From JALZKA01 sp963753385 (GTDB taxonomy: Bacteria > Actinomycetota > Thermoleophilia > Solirubrobacterales > 70-9), in assembly GCA_963753385.1 (NCBI GenBank), contig CAVWCC010000008.1:62001-126000 (forward strand): 64,000 nucleotides of DNA, given 5' to 3'. How positions within the stretch are numbered: position 1 is the stretch's first letter; the number at the start of each line of letters is the position of its first letter. The notes beneath the pieces were generated by a model. That model had not been told where the DNA came from, did not search any database, and was given only the letters and a program-made list of their open reading frames with translations. The position numbers and the translations under genes were made by a program. Of the stretch, positions 40,832-49,473 are shown in pieces.

Positions 40832-40862
40832 TCCAGTAGACCGCGTAGATAGCCTCCGCAGC

Positions 40863-41813
40863 GTGGCCGAGCTGACGACGCTCACCTACGAGGTCGACGG
40901 GCGGATCGCGCGAATTGCGCTCGACCGGCCCGAGCGCGGCAACGGGATCACGCTCGAGATGCCGCGCGAGCTGGCCGAGTGCGTCGAGCGCGCGAACCTC
41001 GACCCCGAGGTCCACGTCATCGCGCTCGCCGGCAACGGCTCGGGCTTCTGCGGCGGCTACGACCTCGTGGAGTCGGCGGAAGGATTGGGCGTCAGGGCCG
41101 CAAGCAACCGGGCCGCCCCCGGACGCGAAGCGGAGGAGGCGGCCGGCCTTGGATCTGTGCCTGGCTCGCCGATCGATCCGATGGTGATGGCGCGAAATCA
41201 CGACCCGGCGGGCCAGTGGGACCCGGTCACCGACTTCCAGATGATGTGGCGGAACCTCCGTGGGTTCATGAGCCTGTTCCACTCCGAGAAGCCCACCGTC
41301 TGCAAGGTGCACGGCTACTGCGTCGCCGGCGGCACCGACATGGCGCTCTGCTCCGACTTGCTGGTGATCGAGGATCGCGCGAAGATCGGTTACCCGCCCG
41401 CTCGCGTCTGGGGAGTCCCGACGACCGCGCTCTGGGCGCACCGGATCGGCCCGGCGCGGGCGAAGCGGCTGCTCCTGACCGGCGACTCGCTGACGGGGGA
41501 CGAGGCCGCAGCCTGGGGGCTGGCCACCGAGGCTGCTCCGGCGGACGAGCTCGACGAGCGGTTCGAGGCGCTCCTGGAGCGGATCGCCCGTGTGCCGATC
41601 AACCAGCTCGTGATGCACAAGCTCCTGGTCAACCAGGCGCTCTACGCGCAGGGCCTCCACGCGACGCAGGTGCTGGGCACGTTCTTCGACGGGATCGCCC
41701 GCCATACCCCCGAGGGGTTCGCGTTCCAGCAGCGCGCCGCCGAAGCCGGGTTCAAGGAAGCCGTGCGCGAGCGCGACGAGCCGTTCGGCGACTTCGGCCT
41801 TCCCGGGAAGTGA
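40863..41813 (+). CDS. Enoyl-CoA hydratase/isomerase (crotonase) with in-frame palindromic insert
   Basis: Crotonase-superfamily protein, 316 residues. It shows VDGRIARIALDRPERGNGITLEMPRELAECVERANLDPEVHVIALAGNGSGFCGGYDLV (oxyanion site), KPTVCKVHGYCVAGGTDMALCSDLLVIEDRAKIGYPPARVWG (second oxyanion site) and LLTGDSLTGDEAAAWGLATEAAP. The longer middle loop (GSPIDPMVMARNHDPAGQWDPV) is normal for this actinobacterial subgroup, but the ~19 residues around NRAAPGREAEEAAGLGS before it are encoded by a palindromic repeat (41094-41150) and look extra. Hydration of 2-enoyl-CoA is likely; exact substrate unknown. GTGA overlap with the next gene. Confidence 0.88.
   Translation: MAELTTLTYEVDGRIARIALDRPERGNGITLEMPRELAECVERANLDPEVHVIALAGNGSGFCGGYDLVESAEGLGVRAASNRAAPGREAEEAAGLGSVPGSPIDPMVMARNHDPAGQWDPVTDFQMMWRNLRGFMSLFHSEKPTVCKVHGYCVAGGTDMALCSDLLVIEDRAKIGYPPARVWGVPTTALWAHRIGPARAKRLLLTGDSLTGDEAAAWGLATEAAPADELDERFEALLERIARVPINQLVMHKLLVNQALYAQGLHATQVLGTFFDGIARHTPEGFAFQQRAAEAGFKEAVRERDEPFGDFGLPGK
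41094..41150. repeat. Palindromic element inside the crotonase gene
   Basis: Arm GGCCGCC, the same 20-nt loop as in moxR (CCCGGACGCGAAGCGGAGGA), arm GGCGGCC, with flanking CCGG(G)/CCGG and outer AGGGCC/GGCCTT. The arms differ in sequence from the moxR copy but still pair. It is read in frame without a stop. Confidence 0.85.
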
Positions 41814-42430
41814 TTCGGGCCCACCGGATCCCGTTCTCGACCAACGTCGAGCGCGTCGCGCTCGCGGCCGGGATCAAGGGAGTCGAGGTCGATTGGGTTG
41901 ACCACGACCCTGACGATCGCAGCGCGATCGTCGCCTTGAGCGGTCAAGGGCTCGTGCCGGTCGCCGAGATCGGGGGCGAGGTGGTCGTGGACTCGATCCG
42001 GATCGTCGAGCGGCTCGAGGAGCTCGCTCCCGAGCCCGCGCTCTATCCCGAGCACCCGGCGTCGCGCGCGATGACGGCGATCTTCACCGGCTGGTTCAAC
42101 GCGGTCTGGAAGGGACCGCCGAACGCGATCGACGACGAACGGGCCAAGGCGGAGCCCGATCAGGATCGGATCGAGGAGATGCGCGCGAGCGCCCGCAACT
42201 GGACACCGCGGTTCGAGGGGATGCTCGCCGCGCACCCGTTCCTGATGAGTTCGGAGGTCGGCATCGCGGACATCTGCGCGTTCCCCTTCCTGAAGTACGC
42301 CGTCGTCGAGACGCCGCCCGACGACGTCGAGCCGTTCCACCGCATCCTCGAGGAGTGCCTGAAGCCGGCCGACGACTATCCGCGGCTGCGCGAGTGGGTC
42401 GCTCGGGTGGACGCGTTACCGCGCGCGTAG
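41810..42430 (+). CDS. Glutathione S-transferase-like protein
   Basis: Thioredoxin-fold/GST-like protein, 206 residues. The N-terminal domain reads IRAHRIPFSTNVERVALAAGIKGVEVDWVDHD, then GLVPVAEIGGEVVVDSIRIVERLEEL with the conserved cis-Pro and Glu/Ser (DSIRI) positions. The C-terminal helical domain includes ASARNWTPRFEGMLAAHPFLMSSEVGIADICAFPFLKYA, the standard GST motif. No Cys/Ser active residue is evident at the first helix besides FSTNV (Ser). Actinobacteria often use mycothiol instead of glutathione, so the co-substrate is uncertain. Translationally coupled (GTGA) to the crotonase. Confidence 0.82.
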   Translation: MIRAHRIPFSTNVERVALAAGIKGVEVDWVDHDPDDRSAIVALSGQGLVPVAEIGGEVVVDSIRIVERLEELAPEPALYPEHPASRAMTAIFTGWFNAVWKGPPNAIDDERAKAEPDQDRIEEMRASARNWTPRFEGMLAAHPFLMSSEVGIADICAFPFLKYAVVETPPDDVEPFHRILEECLKPADDYPRLREWVARVDALPRA

Positions 42431-42762
42431 GCGAGCAAGCAGGCCGCCACGATCCCGGCGGCGTCGGTGATCACGTCGAGCGGATCGGAGTCGCGACCCT
42501 CGACGAATCCCTGGTGGTACTCGTCGGAGAGCGCATAGAGGAACGAGATCGCGGCCGCCGCCGGCATCGTGCGCTTCCCGAGGGCGGGCGCCAGGGCCCA
42601 GAGCCAGAGCGAGGTCAGCACGAAGTACTCGCTGAAGTGGGCCACCACGCGTGTCCAGGCAGGAAGCTCGGGTCCCACGCTGGGCTGCGCCGACAGGTAG
42701 AAGATCAGCGCCATCAGCGCGAGCGGTGCCAGCGCCCGCGGCCAGGCTGCGCTGAACGTCAC
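42376..42762 (-). CDS. VanZ-like membrane protein
   Basis: A 128-residue membrane protein with four TM helices: ALAPLALMALIFYLSAQPSVG, VVAHFSEYFVLTSLWLWALAPAL, PAAAAISFLYALSDEYHQGFVEGR and DVITDAAGIVAACLLAYA. The sequences HFSEYFVL, SDEYHQGFVEGRDSDPLDVITDAAG are the VanZ-family signature. VanZ relatives are linked to glycopeptide tolerance, but most are of unknown role. GTG start overlaps the pyruvate-kinase stop (GTGA), and its 3' end overlaps the convergent GST-like gene by about 55 bp. Confidence 0.9.
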   Translation of the reverse strand: MTFSAAWPRALAPLALMALIFYLSAQPSVGPELPAWTRVVAHFSEYFVLTSLWLWALAPALGKRTMPAAAAISFLYALSDEYHQGFVEGRDSDPLDVITDAAGIVAACLLAYARGNASTRATHSRSRG

Positions 42763-44189
42763 GGAACGCGGTGGATCTCGAACAGGTTGGTGCCGAGCTC
42801 CTGGCGTGGCAGGCCCGCGGTGATCCCGATCAGGTCGCCCGACTTGGCGACGCGGGTCTCGCGCGCGAGTTCCGAGCACTCGTCGAGGAGCGCCGAGATG
42901 CCGGTCCATTCGTCGGCGATCGCGCACTGGACGCCGAACAGGAGGTTGAGCCGGCGCACTGTCTCGATCCGCGGGGACACGGCGAGCACGGGCACCTTCG
43001 GGCGGTGGGCCGAGACGAGGCGCGCCGTGCGGCCCGAACGGGTGGGGACGACGAGTGCGGCGAGGCCGAGCGTGTAGGTGGACCCGACGGCGGCGCGCGC
43101 CACCGACGCGGCGACGTCGCCCTCGGAGCTCGCGCGGTTGAAGACCCAGTCGCCGTACGGCAGCTCGGGCTCGGTGGCGCGGGCGATGCGGTCCATTACC
43201 CGCACGGCCTCGACCGGGTGCTCGCCGATGGCGGTCTCCTCGGAGAGCATCACGGCGTCGGTCCCCTGATAGATCGCGTTGGCGACGTCCGAGACCTCCG
43301 CGCGCGTCGGCCGGGGCGAGGAGACCATCGAGGCGAGCATCTGCGTCGCAGTGATCGACGGCCGCGAATGCGTGCCGGCGAGCGCCAGAAGGCGGCGCTG
43401 CACGCTCGGGACCTGGGCGATCGGGATCTCGATCCCAAGGTCGCCGCGGGCGACCATGATCCCCGAGGTCGTGGCCTTGATGATCGCCTCTGCGTTCTCG
43501 GCGGCCTGCGGCTTCTCGATCTTCGCGATCAATGGGATGTCGGCGCCGCCGGTGCGAATCCGCCTGTTGACCGGCTCGAGGTCCTCGGCACGGCGCACGA
43601 ACGAGACCGCGAGCAGGTCGATCCCATGCTCGACGGCGAAGTCGACCCATGCGAGGTCGTCGCGGCCTGCCGACGGGAGCGTCACGTCGGCGCCCGGGAG
43701 GTTCAGGCCCTGGTGCGACGCCACCTGGCCGCCCACCTCGACCCGGCAGCGGGCGCACTCGGCGTCCTTGCTCTCGACGCGAAGCCGGATGCGACCGTCG
43801 GCCAGATACACCTCGCCGCCCTCCCGCACCGCCCCGGGCAGACCGTCCCACGAGACCGGCAGGCGCTCTGGGTCGCCAACGACGTCCTTCGTCGTCAGCT
43901 CGACCTCGCCGTCGGTCGGGAGCTCGATCAGGCCGCCCTCGACGTCGCCGAGGCGGAGCTTCGGGCCGGGCAGGTCGCCGAGGATCCCGATCTCCTTCTC
44001 GCAGAGCTTGGCGGCCTCGCGCGTCATCGCGACGTTCTCGGCGTGCTCGTCGGCGGTGCCGTGCGAGAAGTTCAGCCGGAAGACGTCGGCGCCGGCCTCG
44101 ATCAGCTCGCGCATCCGCTCGACCGTCCGCGTCGCGGGACCGATCGTGCAGACGATCTTGGTGCGCCTGATGTCGGCCTCGGCGGTCAT
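42759..44189 (-). CDS. pyk: Pyruvate kinase
   Basis: Glycolytic enzyme converting phosphoenolpyruvate and ADP to pyruvate and ATP, 476 residues. RRTKIVCTIGPATRTVERMRELIEAGADVFRLNFSHGT opens the barrel; LLAVSFVRRAEDLEPV, PLIAKIEKPQAAENAEAI and GIMVARGDLGIEIP carry substrate and metal residues, including Lys in the IEKPQA segment and Glu-Asp at the Mg site. TRAEVSDVANAIYQGTDAVMLSEETAIGEHP follows. A C-terminal regulatory domain is present. The ATG overlaps the stop of the P-type ATPase gene (ATGA) and its stop overlaps the VanZ start. Confidence 0.97.
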   Translation of the reverse strand: MTAEADIRRTKIVCTIGPATRTVERMRELIEAGADVFRLNFSHGTADEHAENVAMTREAAKLCEKEIGILGDLPGPKLRLGDVEGGLIELPTDGEVELTTKDVVGDPERLPVSWDGLPGAVREGGEVYLADGRIRLRVESKDAECARCRVEVGGQVASHQGLNLPGADVTLPSAGRDDLAWVDFAVEHGIDLLAVSFVRRAEDLEPVNRRIRTGGADIPLIAKIEKPQAAENAEAIIKATTSGIMVARGDLGIEIPIAQVPSVQRRLLALAGTHSRPSITATQMLASMVSSPRPTRAEVSDVANAIYQGTDAVMLSEETAIGEHPVEAVRVMDRIARATEPELPYGDWVFNRASSEGDVAASVARAAVGSTYTLGLAALVVPTRSGRTARLVSAHRPKVPVLAVSPRIETVRRLNLLFGVQCAIADEWTGISALLDECSELARETRVAKSGDLIGITAGLPRQELGTNLFEIHRVP

Positions 44190-46666
44190 TGCTCCCTCAC
44201 CTGGGCGAAGTCCTCGGTCCGCGGAGTATGGGTCGGTGCGGGGACGCCGTCGTCGGGCTGCGCCTCGCCCTCGGGCGCCTCGAGCTCCTGGATGTAGGGC
44301 AGCCGCCAGCCCGCCGCCGCCACGAGCAGGCCGAGCGCGACCGACAGCAGTGCGAGGAACCAGTTCCCCGCGGTCAGGATTTCGAGCTCGAAAAAGGTGC
44401 GGACCGGCTCGATCGCGAGAATCGCCGCGTAGAGCGCTCCGAGCCCGGCGATCATCGCGAGCATGTAGCTCTGGATCGTGATGTGCTCGCGCCCCGGCCC
44501 GCGCTCGAGCAGGAGGATGAAGCAGAGGCCAAGCACGATCAGGGTCGTGGTCGCCGCGGTCCGGCCGTCCTCGATAGTGCCGCCGCCGACGGTGTCGACG
44601 AAGAAGAACGAGAGCATCGAGCCGACGGCGATGCCGACGCCCGCCGGGACGGCGAAAGCTGCCAGTGCACGCAGCAGCCGGCCGCGGTAGAGCGGCCCCT
44701 CGCTCGGCGCGAGCGCCAGGACGAACGACGGGATCCCGATCGTGATCAGAGCGGCGACCGTCAGATGCCTCGGCAGGAACGGGAAGGTCAGGCCGAGGAC
44801 CGAGGTCAGGGCGATCAGGACGGCCGCGTAGACCGACTTCGTCAGGTAGAGGCGCCCGAGCCGGTGGATGTTGCGCGCGATCCGCCGGCCCTCCCCAACC
44901 GCCCTGGGGAGCATCGAGAACTGGTCCTTCAGCAGGACGATGTCCGCGACGCCCTTCGTGATCTGGCTCCCGGATCCCATCGCGACCGCCATCCGCGCCT
45001 GCTTCAGCGCGGGCACGTCGTTCACGCCGTCGCCGATCATCGCGGTGAAGCGCCCGCGGTCTGAGAGCGCCGAGACCAGCGCCTTCTTTTGGTCCGGCGT
45101 GATCCGGCAGAAGATCGTGTTCTCCTCGGCGGCCCGGCCGAGGCCCTGGCGGTCGTCGGGCAGCTGCGGGCCCTCGATCACGCCGGCGTCGCGGTCGACG
45201 CCGATCGCGTAGGCGACGGCGGTCACCGTGGAGCGCGCGTCGCCCGAGATCAGCTTCAGGTCAACCTGCTGCTCGCGCATGAACTCGATCGTCTCCGCGG
45301 CGTCGTCGCGAAGCCGTTCCTCGAGGACCACGAGCGCGCGCGGGATCAGCCGTGGCGGTGGCTGGCTGGAGGGGTCCGAGGGCAGCCCGCCGGCGGCCTC
45401 GCCGAACGCGACCACCCGGCGGCCGGCGGAGGTGTGCTCCTCGAGGGTCGCCTGCAGCTCGGGCGTGAGCTGCAGCGCGCCGGCGCCCACGAGGATGTCG
45501 GGGGCGCCCATCACGTAGCTTTTGCGCTCGCCACTCCCGTTCAGCGTCACCCCGCTCCACTTCCAGGCGGAGGAGAACGGCACCTCGGCGGCGACCGGCT
45601 CGGGCGCCGCGCGGTAGCGGTCCGCGATCACCTGGAGGGTCCGGTTTCGCTCGCCCGCCGAGTTCGCGAAACGGGCGAGGGCGCGCTCCGACGCCGCCGC
45701 TTGGCCGCCGTCGGCCGGCGCGACCGTGACCAGCTCGAGCTCGCCGTCGGTGAGCGTGCCGGTCTTGTCGACGCAGATCGTGTCGACGGCGGCCAGGGCC
45801 TCGGTCGCCGCTATCTGCTGGACCAGGGTGTTCTGTCGGGCGAGGCGGACGGCCGCGATCGCGAACGTCACGCTCATCAGCAGAACCAGGCCCTCAGGGA
45901 TCAGCGTGACGAGCCCGGCGGTGGCGGTCTGAGCGGCCTCCTGGAACGGTGTGTCGCGGGCGGCGAGGGCAACCAGGACCAGGACCCCAAGCGGCACCAG
46001 GACGATCGTCGTTGCCCAGATGACCCGGTTCACCTCCTCTTGTAGGGGCGAGGGCGGGTGGCGGAAGGTACGCGCCTCCCCGGCGACCTTCTCGGCGTAG
46101 CTGTCCTCGCGGACGGCGTCGGCTTCGTAATAGCCCGAGCCGTTCAGGGCGAACGAGCCCGAGAGGAGGCGATCGCGCGTCTGCTTGCGGATCCCGTCGG
46201 ACTCGCCGGTCAACACCGATTCGTCCATCGTGAGCCCGCGCGACTCGATCACCTCGCCGTCGGCGACGAGCTGGTCGCCGGGCTCGACGCGGATCACGTC
46301 GCCCGGCACCACCTCGTCGGCGCGCAGGCTGAGCGGCGCGCCATCGCGGATGACCTGGGCGTGCGGCGCGACGAGCAGCGCGAGCTGGTCGAGGGTCTCC
46401 TTCGCCTTCAGCTCCTGGCGGATCCCGATGTAGGAGTTGACGATCGCGATGACGCCGAAGATCGCGTCCGCCCAGAGACCCAGCGACAGGATCAGGATGA
46501 AGAAGACGCCGATGATCGCGTTGAACAGGGTCAGCGTGTTCGCGGCGACGATCGAGGCCACAGAGCGGCTGTTCGGCGGCTCGGGCTCGCCGAGCTTTAC
46601 GAGGCGGCGGGCCGCCTCGGCGCTCGAGAGTCCCCTGGGGTGGGCGGCCTCCATAAGTGAGGCCAT
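44186..46666 (-). CDS. P-type cation-transporting ATPase (CtpE-like)
   Basis: P-type ATPase of about 826 residues. The phosphorylated Asp is in ICVDKTGTLTDGELELV (about residue 299); the TGES motif is VLTGESDGIRKQ; the hinge is MIGDGVNDVPALKQARMAVAMGSGSQITKGVADIVLLKDQF. The N-terminus (GLSSAEAARRLVKLGEPEPPNSRSVASIVAANTLTLFNAIIGVFF) resembles mycobacterial CtpE, a calcium-uptake ATPase. No heavy-metal-binding CxxC domain is seen. The TM4 sequence ATAGLVTLIPEGLVLLMSV has the PEGL motif of Ca/Mg-type pumps. It is first of an operon with pyruvate kinase and VanZ. Start ATG 46666 or 46654. Confidence 0.9.
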   Translation of the reverse strand: MASLMEAAHPRGLSSAEAARRLVKLGEPEPPNSRSVASIVAANTLTLFNAIIGVFFILILSLGLWADAIFGVIAIVNSYIGIRQELKAKETLDQLALLVAPHAQVIRDGAPLSLRADEVVPGDVIRVEPGDQLVADGEVIESRGLTMDESVLTGESDGIRKQTRDRLLSGSFALNGSGYYEADAVREDSYAEKVAGEARTFRHPPSPLQEEVNRVIWATTIVLVPLGVLVLVALAARDTPFQEAAQTATAGLVTLIPEGLVLLMSVTFAIAAVRLARQNTLVQQIAATEALAAVDTICVDKTGTLTDGELELVTVAPADGGQAAASERALARFANSAGERNRTLQVIADRYRAAPEPVAAEVPFSSAWKWSGVTLNGSGERKSYVMGAPDILVGAGALQLTPELQATLEEHTSAGRRVVAFGEAAGGLPSDPSSQPPPRLIPRALVVLEERLRDDAAETIEFMREQQVDLKLISGDARSTVTAVAYAIGVDRDAGVIEGPQLPDDRQGLGRAAEENTIFCRITPDQKKALVSALSDRGRFTAMIGDGVNDVPALKQARMAVAMGSGSQITKGVADIVLLKDQFSMLPRAVGEGRRIARNIHRLGRLYLTKSVYAAVLIALTSVLGLTFPFLPRHLTVAALITIGIPSFVLALAPSEGPLYRGRLLRALAAFAVPAGVGIAVGSMLSFFFVDTVGGGTIEDGRTAATTTLIVLGLCFILLLERGPGREHITIQSYMLAMIAGLGALYAAILAIEPVRTFFELEILTAGNWFLALLSVALGLLVAAAGWRLPYIQELEAPEGEAQPDDGVPAPTHTPRTEDFAQVREQ

Positions 46667-46719
46667 TGATAGCAGCGGCGGGATAGGGCGAGGTTGCGGC
46701 GGGTATACGATCGCCCGTA

Positions 46720-47907
46720 TTGGTGGTTGAGACCAGCCAGCAAGCCGGGGCCGAGGCGCTCTCGGTCTCCTACCTGGACGCGACGAAGGTCTACCCAGGG
46801 GCAGACTCACCCGCCGTCGACGCGCTGACGCTGGAGGTTCCGGCCGGCGAGATCTGCGTCCTGGTCGGGCCGTCGGGATGCGGGAAGACGACGGCGATGC
46901 GGATGGCGAACCGCATGGTCGAGATCACCGCGGGCGACATCCTGGTCGGGGACCGGTCGGTCAAGGAGCGCGAGCCCGCCGAGCTGCGGCGCGAGATCGG
47001 CTATGTGATCCAGCAGATCGGCCTGTTCCCGCACCGGACGATCGGCGACAACATCGCGACGGTGCCGCGCATGCTGGGCTGGGATCGGGAGCGGACGGCG
47101 GCGCGGGTGGACGAGCTGGTCGAGCTGATCGGGCTCGACCCAGAGCTTCGCGATCGGTTCCCCTCACAGCTATCTGGCGGCCAGCAGCAGCGTGTCGGGG
47201 TTGCGCGGGCGCTGGCGGCGGACCCGGCCGTGATGCTGATGGACGAGCCCTTCGGAGCGGTGGACCCGATCAACCGCGAGCGGCTCCAGAACGAGTTCCT
47301 GCGGCTCCAGGCCGAGGTCCACAAGACGATCCTGTTCGTCACTCATGACATCGACGAGGCGATCAAGATGGGCGATCGGATCGCGATCATGCGAGTGGGA
47401 GGTCATCTCGCACAGTTCGCCACGCCCGCGGAGCTCCTGATGGCGCCGGCAGACGGATTCGTCGAGGACTTCGTCGGCGCCGACCGGGCCCTGAAGCGGC
47501 TCTCGCTGCTGCGGGTCGGCGACATCAACCTCTGGGAGGCGCCGCTGGCGTTCGTCGGACAGGCGAGCGCCGAGGTGCGCGCCAAGCTCGAGGGCGCTGA
47601 GGTGCCCCACGCGCTGCTGGTCGACTCCGAGCGGCGTCCTCTCGGCTGGCTCTCGGACCGGGACCTGACCGGCGATGTCGTTCCCGCCGTGGCCGACAGC
47701 TCGCCCAATCCGGTCCTCGATGTCTCCGACGTAATGCGCGACGCCCTTTCGGATCTGCTCCAGGCTGAGAGCCAGTACGCGCCCGTGGTTGACGGCCGAG
47801 GCCGGATCGCAGGCGTGCTCTCGGTCGAGATCGTGTCCGAGTTCCTGACGTCGGACGAGGCGCTCACCGACGAGCACTCCGCGGCCGAGCGGCCGCTCGC
47901 GTCGTGA
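46720..47907 (+). CDS. Glycine-betaine/choline-type ABC ATPase with CBS domains
   Basis: ATPase of the OpuCA/ProV class, 395 residues. Walker A GPSGCGKTTAMRMANRM (the MxMxNR tail is typical of betaine ATPases), Q-loop IGYVIQQIGLFPHRTIGDNI, signature QLSGGQQQRVGVARAL, Walker B VMLMDEPFGAVDP and switch FVTHDIDEAIKMGDRIAIM are all visible. The C-terminal ~130 residues form tandem CBS domains (PLGWLSDRDLTGDV and QYAPVVDGRGRIAGVLSVE), known to sense ionic strength in OpuA-type importers. A TATACG box 11 bp before TTG 46720 suggests a very short leader. GTGA overlap with the permease. Confidence 0.93.
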   Translation: MVVETSQQAGAEALSVSYLDATKVYPGADSPAVDALTLEVPAGEICVLVGPSGCGKTTAMRMANRMVEITAGDILVGDRSVKEREPAELRREIGYVIQQIGLFPHRTIGDNIATVPRMLGWDRERTAARVDELVELIGLDPELRDRFPSQLSGGQQQRVGVARALAADPAVMLMDEPFGAVDPINRERLQNEFLRLQAEVHKTILFVTHDIDEAIKMGDRIAIMRVGGHLAQFATPAELLMAPADGFVEDFVGADRALKRLSLLRVGDINLWEAPLAFVGQASAEVRAKLEGAEVPHALLVDSERRPLGWLSDRDLTGDVVPAVADSSPNPVLDVSDVMRDALSDLLQAESQYAPVVDGRGRIAGVLSVEIVSEFLTSDEALTDEHSAAERPLAS

Positions 47908-48683
47908 ATCTGGCCGCGCTCCCGCTCGCCCAGCTCGACGAGAGCTTCTTCCGCGACCGCTCCGATTCGGACTGCATCGCCGACAACGGGGCGTTCTGCT
48001 TCGGCTGGGTCGTGGACAACTTCGGCGACCGCTACGTGACGCCCACGCTCGAGCATCTCTTCCTCGTTCTGGTTTCGGTCGCGCTCGGTTTCGCGATCGC
48101 GTTCGGGATGTCGCTGCTCTCGCACCGGCGTCGCTGGTTGGTGCCGCCGTTCATCGGGGCCACGGGGATCCTCTACACGATCCCGAGCGTCGCGTTCTTC
48201 TTCCTGTTGCTGCCGATCACGGGCCGCGGGACCGATACCGCCCTGATCGCGCTGACCGCCTACAACCTCCAGATCATCTACCGCAACATCGTCGCGGGGC
48301 TCGCGAACGTCCCTCCGGAGGCGAAGGACGCCGGCAGGGGCATGGGCATGACCGATCGGCAGCTGCTCTGGCGGGTCGAGCTGCCGCTGTCCGTCCCCGA
48401 GATCGTGGCGGGCCTGCGGATCGCGACGGTCTCCACGGTCGCGATCGCCACGCTCGCGGTCTTCGCGGGAGGGGGTGGGCTGGGCGAGCAGCTCGTCGGC
48501 TCGAACCTGACATTCAAGACCAACGTTCTGGTCGTGGCGGTGCTCGCGATCGGCATGGCCGTCGTCTTCGACCTCTTGTTGCTGCTCGCCCAGCGGCGGC
48601 TGACGCGCTGGCAGCGCCGGGACGCTACGGCCACCGGCCGCGGATCCGTCTTTCGCCGGCGCGAGGTTTGGAGCACCGGATGA
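47904..48683 (+). CDS. Betaine/choline-type ABC permease, first
   Basis: Permease of the OpuCB/YehW class, 259 residues, about five TM helices. Typical sequence: SVALGFAIAFGMSLL, PFIGATGILYTIPSVAFFFLLLPITGRGTDTALIALTAYNLQIIYRNIVAGLANVPPEAKDAGRGMGMTDRQLLWRVELPLSVPEIVAGLRIATVSTVAIATLAVFAGGGGLGEQLV, the EAA loop region with GMGMT and VELPLS. It is coupled by GTGA to the ATPase and by ATGA to the second permease gene. Confidence 0.92.
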   Translation: MNLAALPLAQLDESFFRDRSDSDCIADNGAFCFGWVVDNFGDRYVTPTLEHLFLVLVSVALGFAIAFGMSLLSHRRRWLVPPFIGATGILYTIPSVAFFFLLLPITGRGTDTALIALTAYNLQIIYRNIVAGLANVPPEAKDAGRGMGMTDRQLLWRVELPLSVPEIVAGLRIATVSTVAIATLAVFAGGGGLGEQLVGSNLTFKTNVLVVAVLAIGMAVVFDLLLLLAQRRLTRWQRRDATATGRGSVFRRREVWSTG

Positions 48684-49412
48684 TCGAGCTCTCGCCCGCG
48701 TTCCTGGGTCCCGTGGGCGACGCGCTCGAGCTGATCTTCAACGGGGTCGAGTCGCCACTCGCCGGCGGGGAGGTGGGCGGCCCCTCCGAGGTCTGGGATT
48801 TCACCGTCACGCACATCGAGCTGAGCGCCGCCGCGCTGGCAGCCAGCCCTGCTCCTGGCGATCCCGCTCGGCGTCATGCTCGGCCATCGGGGCCAGGGGG
48901 AGGGGTTCGCGGTCGCAGCCGGGAACGCAGGACGCGCGCTTCCCGAGCTGGTGCTGATCGCGATCATGGTGGCGTTCGTCGGCACCGGCTTCCTGAACGT
49001 GGCGATCGCCCTCACGATCCTGGCAGTCCCGCCGATCCTCACCAACACGTTCGTCGGCATCCGCCAGGTCGACCAGACGGCGGTCGAGGCCGCGCGGGGG
49101 ATGGGCATGGGCGAGGCCGCGATCGCGCTACGCGTCGAGATGCCGCTCGCCGCTCCCACGATCATGACCGGGATCAGGACGAGCGCCGTCAACGTCATCG
49201 CGACCGCCACCATCGCCCCGCTCGCCAGCGTGGACACCCTCGGCACGTTCATTCTTTCGCCGAACGTCTACGGGGACACCACAGGCCCGCTGGCGGGCGC
49301 CATTCTGGTCGCGCTTCTGGCCATCCTGGTCGAGCTGGGGCTGGCCGGCGTCCAGTGGGCTGTGACCCCCAAGGGCGTCAAACTCGCGCGGGCGACCGCC
49401 CGAACGCTTTAG
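48680..49412 (+). pseudogene. Betaine/choline-type ABC permease, second, frameshifted
   Basis: Second permease of the importer, interrupted once. From ATG 48680 (ATGA overlap) frame 2 reads IELSPAFLGPVGDALELIFNGVE and up to HIELSAAALAA; after that the true frame is LLLAIPLGVMLGHRGQG and on through VGTGFLNVAIALTILAVPPILTNTFVGIRQVD and GMGMGEAAIALRVEMPLAAPTIMTGIRTSAVNVIATATIAPLAS. Removing one A at 48845 restores continuity (Ala-Ala-Ala-Leu-Leu-Leu). The interval is 3n+1 long. Everything else is conserved, which argues for a recent or artefactual change. Confidence 0.85.
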
Positions 49413-49422
49413 GCTTTCGGTA

Positions 49423-49449
49423 GCCCGTCCGCTACGGGCATTTTTTTTT
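49423..49449 (+). terminator. Intrinsic terminator inside the betaine operon
   Basis: GCCCGT-CCGCT-ACGGGC stem-loop followed by A and nine Ts, between the second permease and the binding-protein gene. An alternative hairpin GTAGC-6-GCTAC (49420-49435) overlaps it and would exclude it, so partial termination or attenuation is possible. It is the only U-run terminator noticed in this window. Confidence 0.85.
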
Positions 49450-49473
49450 GGCAACGAGAGGGAGTGGATTCGA

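Noticed and set aside
49440..49449. Run of nine Ts as a slippery frameshift site
   Set aside because: It lies in a spacer after the permease stop and follows a stable stem, fitting a terminator; the frameshifts in the flanking genes are elsewhere.
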